From: Campylobacterales bacterium
GTDB lineage: Bacteria; Campylobacterota; Campylobacteria; Campylobacterales; QNZT01
Reading direction: 5' to 3'
Assembly (NCBI GenBank): GCA_027080605.1
Contig: JALWRO010000025.1
Span: 1 to 9,056, forward strand
Length of the DNA: 9,056 nt
The first letter of the stretch is position 1; the number at the start of each line of letters is the position of its first letter. Shown here one piece after another: positions 1 to 5,446 of this stretch. Made by a program: the position numbers and the translations under genes. The notes under the pieces are model-generated. The model was not told the DNA's origin and made no database searches. It saw nothing but the letters and a program-made list of their open reading frames with translations.

Positions 1-145
1 GTGTGCGCCGTGTGGTGTTGGTCAAAAAACGCATGGGAAAATTGTTTTGCAACATACGTATCGTCTCGACTGCACCGTCGATCACTTCGTCACCTACGTA
101 CAAAACCCCGCCAATGTCGAACAACAGACCTTTGATTGTTTTCAT
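1..145 (-). CDS. HAD-IIA family phosphatase, N-terminal part (runs off left edge)
   Basis: Only the first 48 codons are visible; the gene continues beyond base 1. The protein begins MKTIKGLLFDIGGVLYVGD, which is HAD motif I with the nucleophile Asp10. Motif II follows near residues 40-45 (FLTNTT), with the Thr42-Asn43 pair typical of subclass IIA HAD phosphatases. The pattern resembles the LHPP/HDHD2 branch more than NagD itself, so a hydrolase acting on small phosphate esters or phosphoramidate-type substrates is likely; the substrate cannot be read from this fragment. The residue two after the nucleophile, usually Asp, is Gly12. LHPP and HDHD2 also depart from DxD here (Ser), so the change need not mean loss of activity. 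The start is supported by an AGGAG site about 7 bases upstream (plus strand near 150-155). It diverges from the response regulator gene. Confidence 0.85.
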   Translation of the reverse strand, partial: MKTIKGLLFDIGGVLYVGDEVIDGAVETIRMLQNNFPMRFLTNTTRRT

Positions 146-254
146 GAAGGACTCCTTTGTTGCTTTTTCTTATAGTATTATACCGTATTCAAAGAAACGA
201 TTATCTATGTGGAAAATTGTGTTAAAATTGTTATAAAGATTATAAAGGTTTTCG
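146..254. promoter_or_regulatory. Divergent intergenic region with putative promoters for the HAD gene and the two-component operon
   Basis: This 109-base AT-rich gap separates two divergent genes. On the minus strand a perfect TATAAT lies at 182-177, about 31 bases before the HAD start codon, with no good -35 box. For the plus strand the candidates are TATTAT at 176-181 and the tandem repeat TTATAAAG at 231-238 and 240-247 (9-base period), which runs into the AAAGG ribosome site of the response regulator at 244-248. Which box is used on the plus strand cannot be decided by eye. Confidence 0.45.
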
Positions 255-959
255 GTGAACCATCAACTTCTCGCTTCAAAATTGCAACATCTGACACTGC
301 TTTACATTGAAGATGACCTGCAGGTGCAGGGATTTCTGGCAGAGTTTCTGAAGCGGTATACTTCCCAACTCTTTCTGGCGCAAAATGCAACGGAGGGAAA
401 GAAACTTTATGCAGCTGTTCACCCTGATATTATCTTACTCGATATCAATCTTCCCGGGCAAAGCGGTATCGATTTTGCGGCGGAAATTCGTCAAAAAGAT
501 CATCGTACGCGCATACTCATTTCCACTGCTTATACGGACAAACCTTTTTTGCTTAAAGCGGTAGAGCTGGAGTTGACGCGCTATTTGGTCAAGCCGGTGA
601 CAGGGGAAGAGTTGCTCGAAGCATTGACCAAAGCGACTACAGAGCTTGCGCAGATTGATCCCGATTATGTTGATTTGGACGAAGGGTTTGTTTATGACAA
701 AGCACGTAAACTTTTGTTGCATCATGAAGAGACGATTGTATTGCGGCGCAAGGAGATGCAATTGCTGGAGTTTTTGATTGCCTGCAAGGGACATACGGCG
801 ACTTATGAGATGCTGCAGTATGAAGTATGGCCGGATTCTCCGATGACGCAGGATGCCGTGCGTGCGCAGATTCGCAATTTACGCAAAAAAAGCCATCCCG
901 GTATTGTGGTCAATGTCAGCGGGATAGGGTATCGTCTGTGTGAGGGGGACAGCACTTGA
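255..959 (+). CDS. OmpR/PhoB-type two-component response regulator
   Basis: This 234-residue protein has a receiver domain at about 12-125 and a winged-helix DNA-binding domain at about 140-231. The receiver is complete: acidic pair Glu19/Asp20, phosphoacceptor Asp63 in LLDINLPG, the Ser90/Thr91 switch position, Tyr110, and Lys113 followed by cis-Pro114. The C-terminal domain ends in a GIGYRL motif, the wing hairpin of Trans_reg_C domains. It should bind DNA as a dimer when phosphorylated by the kinase encoded next. The start is GTG at 255, preceded by AAAGG six bases away; no better start places the domain correctly. The stop at 957-959 overlaps the TTG start of the kinase gene, so the two are probably co-translated. 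Target genes are not evident from the sequence. Confidence 0.95.
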   Translation: MNHQLLASKLQHLTLLYIEDDLQVQGFLAEFLKRYTSQLFLAQNATEGKKLYAAVHPDIILLDINLPGQSGIDFAAEIRQKDHRTRILISTAYTDKPFLLKAVELELTRYLVKPVTGEELLEALTKATTELAQIDPDYVDLDEGFVYDKARKLLLHHEETIVLRRKEMQLLEFLIACKGHTATYEMLQYEVWPDSPMTQDAVRAQIRNLRKKSHPGIVVNVSGIGYRLCEGDST

Positions 960-2821
960 AAGCACTGATAAATATCGCCCGGACAGAGGGCTTTTCACTG
1001 GAGTCGGATACAACGATAGAAGCGGCGATGGCACAGATGCTGGACAATAAAAACGGGTGTGTGGTACTGCTTGAAGCGCAAAAACCTGTGGGGATTGTGA
1101 CGGAAGGACTGGTGCTTGCCTGTCTGGAGGAGGGGCTTGATTTTGCTGCACCGGCACGTACCATAGCCCGCAGTCCTGTCATTACCGCAGGGGTAAATCG
1201 CCCAGTTGAGGCAGCTTTTGATATTGTCGTGAGTCACAATATCCGCAGACTTGTTCTTGTTGATGGAGAGGGCGTGTATAAGGGTATTGTATTGCAGGAA
1301 GATTTGATCGATTTTCTGGAAGAGGATGTCTACAAAGTCGATCTCAAAGTAGCGGATTTGTTGGATGCCAATGCCAAAATAGTGACAATGCACCCTTTAC
1401 AAAGTATGCAAGATGCCTTGGTATTGATGCGGCGGGAACATATCGGTTCGGTCGTTGTGGCTGAAAACGAGCGGGCGACAGGTATTGTGACGGAAAAAGA
1501 TATTCTCTCTGCCGGCTATTCTCATGCTGATTTGAGTGAAGCGGTACAGGTGCGGATGTCCCGACCTGTTTTGCGTGTCGATGCAGAAGCACCGGTTACT
1601 GAGGTTATCGATTTGATGCGTACGCATCATGTACGGCGTGTGGTAGTTTGTAAAAAAGGGCGTTTGCACGGGGTATTGACGGATCGTGATGTCTTCTCAC
1701 GTGTCAAAGGCAATGTTGCGCGAATGTTGCAGATTAAACTGCGCCATGCCAAGGAGATTATGGATCTGCTTCCCGAAGCCATTATCGAAATTTTCGATAT
1801 GCCGCAGCAGCAGACGATTCACTGGATGAACCGTGTTGCAGCCGAATTGTTCGGCAGGGATTTGCAGGAGCACTCTCCACAGGAACTTTTGGGTGAAGCA
1901 TGGGCGCAGATGCATGCCAAAGTAGTGAAAAACGGGCATTTAGAACATTTTACGGCAAAAGTGAAGGGACGTGATTTTGAATTTTCCGGAACGATATCGA
2001 CCAACATCAACAGCCGTTATATCAAGCTGATTGCCAGAGATGTGACTGCACACGAACACATGAAAGAGCAATTGCGCAAAGAGGTGAAAGAGGAGGTGCG
2101 GCTGCGCCGTGAACAGGAGTATCTCATGATGCATCAGTCGCGTCTGGCGGCAACGGGGGAGATGATCGGACATATCGCACATCAGTGGCGGCAACCGCTC
2201 TCCCAGCTCGGCGGTATCTTCATGAATCTTGAATCGGCTCAGGCATTTGGCGACCTGGATGAGGTATATCTTCGGGAGCGTCTGCAACAGGGAAATGCAT
2301 TGATCAAATATATGTCTCAGACAATTGATGATTTCCGGCGCTTTTTTTCACCGTATCAGCCTGAAACACTCTTTGACCCGGTGGCAGCGCTGCGACAGGC
2401 GGTCAACATTGTTTCGGCTGCGTTGACATACCGGCATATCGATGTCATGATTGACGGGGCGGTTGAAAACAATTTACGCTGCATAGGTGTGGAAGGAACA
2501 TTCGCACAGGCAATGCTGAACCTGCTGGGAAATGCTTCGGATGCACTGGCGGGGAAAAAGGGAAAACGGCAAATCTCGATACACTTTACAACGTGTGAGG
2601 ATATGCTCGAGATTCGCTTCTGCGACAATGCGGGAGGCATCGATCCTGCGATTTTACCGGATATTTTCACACCCTATACGACGACCAAACAGGAGGGGAC
2701 GGGTATCGGTCTTTATATGACGCGATTGATTATTGAACAGAAGATGAAAGGACGTATTGAAGTAAAAAACAGTAGTGCCGGAGCCTGTTTCATGATCTAT
2801 GTTCCGTTGGTGAGGGTATAA
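956..2821 (+). CDS. Sensor histidine kinase with four CBS motifs and a PAS-like region
   Basis: This 621-residue protein shows four CBS motifs (about 1-60, 65-122, 132-188 and 198-252), a PAS-like region (about 265-365), a charged coiled-coil linker (about 366-395), then the kinase core. The H-box has phospho-acceptor His409 in AHQWRQPL. The ATPase has Asn522/Asn526 (N box), Asp557-Gly561 (G1), Phe571 (F box) and GTGIG at 581-585 (G2). No transmembrane segment or signal peptide is visible, so it is a cytoplasmic sensor. CBS3 and CBS4 keep the Ghh(T)xxD ribose-phosphate motif (Thr179/Asp182 and Thr242/Asp245). CBS1 has Leu52 in place of the Asp and CBS2 has Leu113 in place of the Thr, so only the second pair looks fit to bind a nucleotide. 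The TTG start at 956 is supported by AGGGGG at 943-948 and overlaps the regulator's stop; the regulator is its likely partner. Confidence 0.93.
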   Translation: MKALINIARTEGFSLESDTTIEAAMAQMLDNKNGCVVLLEAQKPVGIVTEGLVLACLEEGLDFAAPARTIARSPVITAGVNRPVEAAFDIVVSHNIRRLVLVDGEGVYKGIVLQEDLIDFLEEDVYKVDLKVADLLDANAKIVTMHPLQSMQDALVLMRREHIGSVVVAENERATGIVTEKDILSAGYSHADLSEAVQVRMSRPVLRVDAEAPVTEVIDLMRTHHVRRVVVCKKGRLHGVLTDRDVFSRVKGNVARMLQIKLRHAKEIMDLLPEAIIEIFDMPQQQTIHWMNRVAAELFGRDLQEHSPQELLGEAWAQMHAKVVKNGHLEHFTAKVKGRDFEFSGTISTNINSRYIKLIARDVTAHEHMKEQLRKEVKEEVRLRREQEYLMMHQSRLAATGEMIGHIAHQWRQPLSQLGGIFMNLESAQAFGDLDEVYLRERLQQGNALIKYMSQTIDDFRRFFSPYQPETLFDPVAALRQAVNIVSAALTYRHIDVMIDGAVENNLRCIGVEGTFAQAMLNLLGNASDALAGKKGKRQISIHFTTCEDMLEIRFCDNAGGIDPAILPDIFTPYTTTKQEGTGIGLYMTRLIIEQKMKGRIEVKNSSAGACFMIYVPLVRV

Positions 2822-2894
2822 AATTTCTTCATTTCACGCATAGTACATTTTTTTTCTTTATACTTGTCGGCATATCGGAGGAGAAAGGAAAAGA
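2822..2894 (+). promoter_or_regulatory. Putative promoter and ribosome site for the argB operon
   Basis: The 73-base gap after the kinase gene contains a T-rich stretch (about 2848-2859) followed by TATACT at 2859-2864, a plausible -10 box of Campylobacterota type in which T-rich sequence replaces a defined -35. The region ends in a purine-rich GGAGGAGAAAGGAAAAGA tract just before the GTG start of argB. No hairpin terminator for the kinase gene is visible, so read-through from the two-component operon remains possible. Confidence 0.4.
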
Positions 2895-3746
2895 GTGAAA
2901 GCAAAAATTGAACAAGTCGGTGTACTGCTGGATGCACTTCCTTATATCAGACGTTACACCGGAGAGGTGTTTGTTATCAAATACGGGGGTTCTGCACAGA
3001 TATCGCCTGTGTTGAAAGAGAAATTTGCCCGTGACATTGTGCTGATGTATTTGGTAGGGATCAAGCCGGTTATTGTGCACGGCGGCGGTTCGGCGATTGG
3101 AAAGATGCTGGAGAGATTGCAGATTGGGACAACGTTTATCGACGGATTGCGGGTGACAGACGAGCAAGTGATGGAAGTTGTCGAAATGGTGCTTTCAGGT
3201 AGTATCAACAAAGAGATTACTGCTCTTTTAAATGAACACGGTGCTCCGGCGCTGGGTGTCTGCGGCAAGGATGCATCGATGCTCAAAGCCAAAGCGCTGG
3301 ATATGCAAAAGTACGGTTACGTTGGAGAAGTTGTCTCCGTCGATCCCCGGGTCATCAACAATCTTATCAATGAAAAATTCATTCCTGTCATAGCCCCTGT
3401 TGCCACAGGATTGCATAGTGGACACCCCGGATTTAACGTCAATGCCGATATCGCAGCCGGGCACATCGCCGCAAGTCTGAAAGCCCGAAAAATCATTTTC
3501 ATGACAGATACTCCCGGTGTGATGAACAGGGGAAAAGAGGTGTTGCATACGCTCGGTCAAACAGAGATCGAAAGTTTGAAACGTGATGGGGTTATCGCCG
3601 GAGGGATGATCCCCAAAGTCGATGCGTGTCTTCAGGCGGTGCACAACGGTGTGAAGAAAGCGCATATTATCGATGGACGTATAGAGCATGCGCTGTTGCT
3701 GGAAGTTTTTACCAGTGACGGTGTGGGAACGGTGATTCGGCTATGA
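2895..3746 (+). CDS. argB: Acetylglutamate kinase, arginine-inhibitable type
   Basis: ArgB phosphorylates N-acetyl-L-glutamate with ATP, the second and usually controlled step of arginine synthesis, in the cytoplasm. The 283-residue length is normal. Landmarks of the amino-acid kinase fold are KYGG at 29-32 (Lys29), HGGG at 62-65, FIDGLRVTD at 81-89 (Arg86), NVNADIAA at 181-188 and GGMIPK at 236-241 (Lys241). Unlike the short E. coli form it has about 23 residues before the first strand, matching the N-terminal helix of hexameric, arginine-inhibited enzymes. The C-terminal stretch EVFTSDGVGT at 270-279 fits the arginine-site signature. Feedback inhibition is therefore likely (inference). The start is GTG at 2895 behind a strong purine-rich ribosome site. 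Its stop overlaps the next gene's start (ATGA, 3743-3746). Confidence 0.96.
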   Translation: MKAKIEQVGVLLDALPYIRRYTGEVFVIKYGGSAQISPVLKEKFARDIVLMYLVGIKPVIVHGGGSAIGKMLERLQIGTTFIDGLRVTDEQVMEVVEMVLSGSINKEITALLNEHGAPALGVCGKDASMLKAKALDMQKYGYVGEVVSVDPRVINNLINEKFIPVIAPVATGLHSGHPGFNVNADIAAGHIAASLKARKIIFMTDTPGVMNRGKEVLHTLGQTEIESLKRDGVIAGGMIPKVDACLQAVHNGVKKAHIIDGRIEHALLLEVFTSDGVGTVIRL

Positions 3747-3991
3747 GCGGTACTGAGAGTAAAGTTTCTTCCAGCCCTTTATTGCTGAAACAGTGTGAAG
3801 CGATCATTGACGATGAACTGGAAAATTTGCAAAAACTTTTCAAAGCGCTGGAGGTGATTGAAGAGAGGAGACTCTATGAAAGCGTCTGTGATGATTTTGA
3901 GTCCTATTGCAAGCGTCGCTGGAAGACAATCGACCGGCTTACCGAAGAGGGAAGATTTTGTATCAACCCCATTATCAAAAAGGAGAAATAA
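3743..3991 (+). CDS. Small cytoplasmic protein of unknown function between argB and arginine kinase
   Basis: I do not recognise this 82-residue protein. It is very likely real: its ATG overlaps the argB stop by four bases, its stop lies one base before the next ATG, and its last codons carry the arginine kinase ribosome site. It is charged and predicted mostly helical. Residues about 15-45 (LLLKQCEAIIDDELENLQKL onward) have spaced hydrophobics that could form a short coiled coil, followed by an acidic and then a basic patch (about 46-65). There are four Cys (18, 49, 56, 73) but no CxxC pair, so it is not a McsA-type zinc protein. No signal peptide or membrane segment is seen. Position suggests a partner or regulator of ArgB or the kinase, which is only an inference. 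Confidence 0.82.
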   Translation: MSGTESKVSSSPLLLKQCEAIIDDELENLQKLFKALEVIEERRLYESVCDDFESYCKRRWKTIDRLTEEGRFCINPIIKKEK

Positions 3992-3992
3992 C

Positions 3993-5030
3993 ATGAACTA
4001 TCCAAAATTTCCGACAGAGTGTCACTCAATGCTGTGCAAATATTTGCGATCTGAAGTATTTGACGCGTTGAACACAGTGCAAACAAAACACGGTTTTACG
4101 CTGGAGCAGGCAATCAATTCCGGTGTGCAAAATCCAGACAGCAGTATCGGTGTCTATGCGGGGGACAAAGAGTCTTACTTTACTTTTGCGGCGCTTTTCG
4201 ATCCGATCATCGAGGATTATCACGGTTTCAAAACGACCGATAAGCATACGAGCGACTTGGATACAGCGCATTTGCACGCTTCCAACCCCGACCCCGAAGG
4301 CAAATATATTCTCTCTACCCGTATTCGTGTCGGGCGTAATGTGGACAATATGCCTTTAGGTCCCGCGATTTCCAAAGAGGCGCGAAAGCAGGTGGAAGAG
4401 AATATCGTCGAAGGGCTGAAAACACTTGACGGCGATCTTGCAGGGGAGTACTATCCGCTGTCGGGAATGTCCAAAGAGGTACAGGAGCGTTTGATTCAGG
4501 ATCATTTTTTGTTCAAAGAGGGAGACCGTTTTCTGGAAGCTGCCGGACTCAACCGTGACTGGCCTGACGGACGCGGTATCTATCATAATGCGGACAAAAC
4601 ATTTCTGGTATGGGTCAATGAAGAGGATCAGTTGCGTATTATCTCCATGCAAAAAGGCGGGGATATACGGGAGGTTTTCACAAGACTGGTCAGAGCAATT
4701 GAGGGTATCGGTACCAAAGTGCCTTTTTCATATAGTGAACACCTGGGCTATATCACCTCATGCCCGACCAATCTGGGAACGGCGATGAGAGCGAGTGTGC
4801 ATATCGCTTTGCCGAATCTTGCAAAAGATATGGCAAAGTTTCAGGCGATAACCGACAAATACCATTTGCAGATTCGCGGTATTCACGGAGAACACAGTGA
4901 GAGCGAAGGCGGTGTGTATGACATCAGCAACCGGCGTCGGCTGGGTATTACCGAAGTGCAGGCTGTACAAGATATGCACGACGGTGTGGTTGCGTTGATC
5001 GCCGCGGAAAAAGCATTGGAAGAAAATTAA
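3993..5030 (+). CDS. Arginine kinase (ATP:guanidino phosphotransferase), animal type
   Basis: This 345-residue protein should catalyse reversible phosphoryl transfer between ATP and L-arginine, storing energy as phosphoarginine. It has both phosphagen-kinase domains: the small N-terminal domain (about 1-85) and the catalytic domain (about 100-345). Compared from memory with Limulus arginine kinase, every key catalytic residue is present: Cys257 in CPTNLGT (Limulus Cys271), Glu211 in NEED (Glu225), Glu300 in GEHSE (Glu314), and the ATP-binding arginines 110, 112, 215, 266 and 295 (124, 126, 229, 280, 309). Long stretches such as LIQDHFLFKEGDRFL and EGGVYDISNRRRLGIT are nearly identical to animal enzymes. 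The small domain excludes McsB, which lacks it. The substrate loop (about 49-55, DSSIGVY) differs slightly, so another guanidino substrate is not ruled out. The ATG at 3993 has AGGAGA six bases upstream; the open frame continues to 3858 but would overlap the previous gene. Confidence 0.95.
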   Translation: MNYPKFPTECHSMLCKYLRSEVFDALNTVQTKHGFTLEQAINSGVQNPDSSIGVYAGDKESYFTFAALFDPIIEDYHGFKTTDKHTSDLDTAHLHASNPDPEGKYILSTRIRVGRNVDNMPLGPAISKEARKQVEENIVEGLKTLDGDLAGEYYPLSGMSKEVQERLIQDHFLFKEGDRFLEAAGLNRDWPDGRGIYHNADKTFLVWVNEEDQLRIISMQKGGDIREVFTRLVRAIEGIGTKVPFSYSEHLGYITSCPTNLGTAMRASVHIALPNLAKDMAKFQAITDKYHLQIRGIHGEHSESEGGVYDISNRRRLGITEVQAVQDMHDGVVALIAAEKALEEN

Positions 5031-5122
5031 AATAGTTAAATTTCACACTTCATGAAAGCTTTTGTGGCAGATAAAAAAGCAGTAAATGGAGCATTTTTAG
5101 CGTTTGTAGGCTTGTTTTGAGC

Positions 5123-5162
5123 CTGACAACAGGGGAAATTTCACTTTTTTCCCTGTTGTCAG
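5123..5162 (+). terminator. Strong hairpin after the arginine kinase gene, possible terminator
   Basis: CTGACAACAGGG at 5123-5134 pairs perfectly with CCCTGTTGTCAG at 5151-5162, giving a 12-bp stem with a 16-base loop whose GAAA and TTTT ends could add a few pairs. It lies 92 bases after the kinase stop. The tract after it on the plus strand is AAAAACTTTTCTT rather than a clean T run, and the minus strand has no T run either, so an intrinsic terminator is only one reading. An RNA-stabilising 3' hairpin or a protein-binding inverted repeat is also possible. Confidence 0.45.
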
Positions 5163-5193
5163 AAAAACTTTTCTTGAGAAAAATTCGTAAAGT

Positions 5194-5226
5194 AAACGTT
5201 TGTGACAATCAGGGTGAAACGTTTCA
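5194..5226. promoter_or_regulatory. Paired AAACGTTT palindromes, possible operator
   Basis: AAACGTTT at 5194-5201 and the perfect 12-base palindrome TGAAACGTTTCA at 5215-5226 have centres 23 bp apart, about two helical turns. The AAACGTTT core is typical of LacI/GalR-family operators, and the second site matches the classical Cra/FruR pattern. The sites lie just upstream of a TATAAT at 5252-5257. LacI-family regulators are uncommon in Campylobacterota, so the binding protein is unknown and the operator role is an inference. Confidence 0.4.
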
Positions 5227-5251
5227 TGAAAAAGCAGTGAAAAATGCTATA

Positions 5252-5257
5252 TATAAT
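5252..5257 (+). promoter_or_regulatory. Candidate distal -10 box (TATAAT)
   Basis: A perfect TATAAT lies about 26 bases after the TGAAACGTTTCA palindrome. There is no convincing -35 box. If used, it would give the porin mRNA a leader of roughly 180 bases, or make a separate small RNA. AT-rich surroundings make a chance match quite possible. Confidence 0.3.
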
Positions 5258-5401
5258 GTATAGAATATATCACTCCGTTATAAATAGAGTAATATTATTA
5301 TTTATAATAACTTATCTTGAAATAAATAAAAATTATTATACCAAAATGGGTAAAGTAAACAGATAGTAAATAAAATTTAAAAATTCTTAAGAAAAATGCG
5401 T

Positions 5402-5407
5402 TATAAT
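5402..5407 (+). promoter_or_regulatory. Likely main -10 box of the porin gene
   Basis: A perfect TATAAT preceded by AT-rich sequence with phased A/T runs and the palindrome TTCTTAAGAA (5384-5393), but with no clear -35 box. Transcription would begin near 5414, leaving a leader of about 33 bases that contains the AAGGAG ribosome site at 5436-5441, five bases before the ATG. This fits a strongly expressed major porin. Confidence 0.6.
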
Positions 5408-5446
5408 TTCACTTGTAATTGATTTAAAAACTAAAAAGGAGTTGGA

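Larger units (their letters stand above)
5031..5446. other. 416-base intergenic region, AT-rich, no gene seen
   Basis: No open frame with a ribosome site and no tRNA- or rRNA-like sequence is seen. In order it holds TTCATGAAA (5049-5057), AAAAAGCAGT (5074-5083), a 12-bp inverted repeat (5123-5162), GTAAAGTAAAC (5187-5197), AAACGTTT (5194-5201), TGAAACGTTTCA (5215-5226), TTTCATGAAA (5222-5231), AAAAAGCAGT (5229-5238), TATAAT (5252-5257), an AT-rich inverted repeat (TTATAAATA 5278-5286 / TATTTATAA 5299-5307), a second GTAAAGTAAAC (5350-5360), TTCTTAAGAA (5384-5393) and TATAAT (5402-5407). This is dense for a simple spacer and suggests regulated porin transcription, a small RNA, or both. Confidence 0.6.

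Noticed and set aside
3..236. 77-codon plus-strand frame at the left edge
   Set aside because: It is antisense to the HAD phosphatase, whose motif I, motif II and ribosome site read cleanly on the minus strand.
3228..3689. 153-codon open frame on the minus strand
   Set aside because: It is antisense to argB, which is intact here; it has no ribosome site or domain.
3858..3992. Upstream extension of the arginine kinase frame
   Set aside because: It would overlap the 82-residue gene, adds 45 residues not seen in the family, and ignores the AGGAGA site six bases before ATG 3993.
3743..5030. An McsA-McsB protein-arginine kinase pair
   Set aside because: The kinase has the small N-terminal domain and animal-type sequence that McsB lacks, and the small protein has no CxxC zinc motifs.
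5278..5307. AT-only inverted repeat TTATAAATA / TATTTATAA as an operator
   Set aside because: In such AT-rich sequence a 9-bp A/T inverted repeat is easily expected by chance, so it is only mentioned in the spacer entry.
5031..5446. CRISPR array, tRNA or insertion sequence in the long spacer
   Set aside because: The repeats are too short and irregular for CRISPR, no cloverleaf or transposase fragment is visible, and there are no terminal repeats with target duplications.
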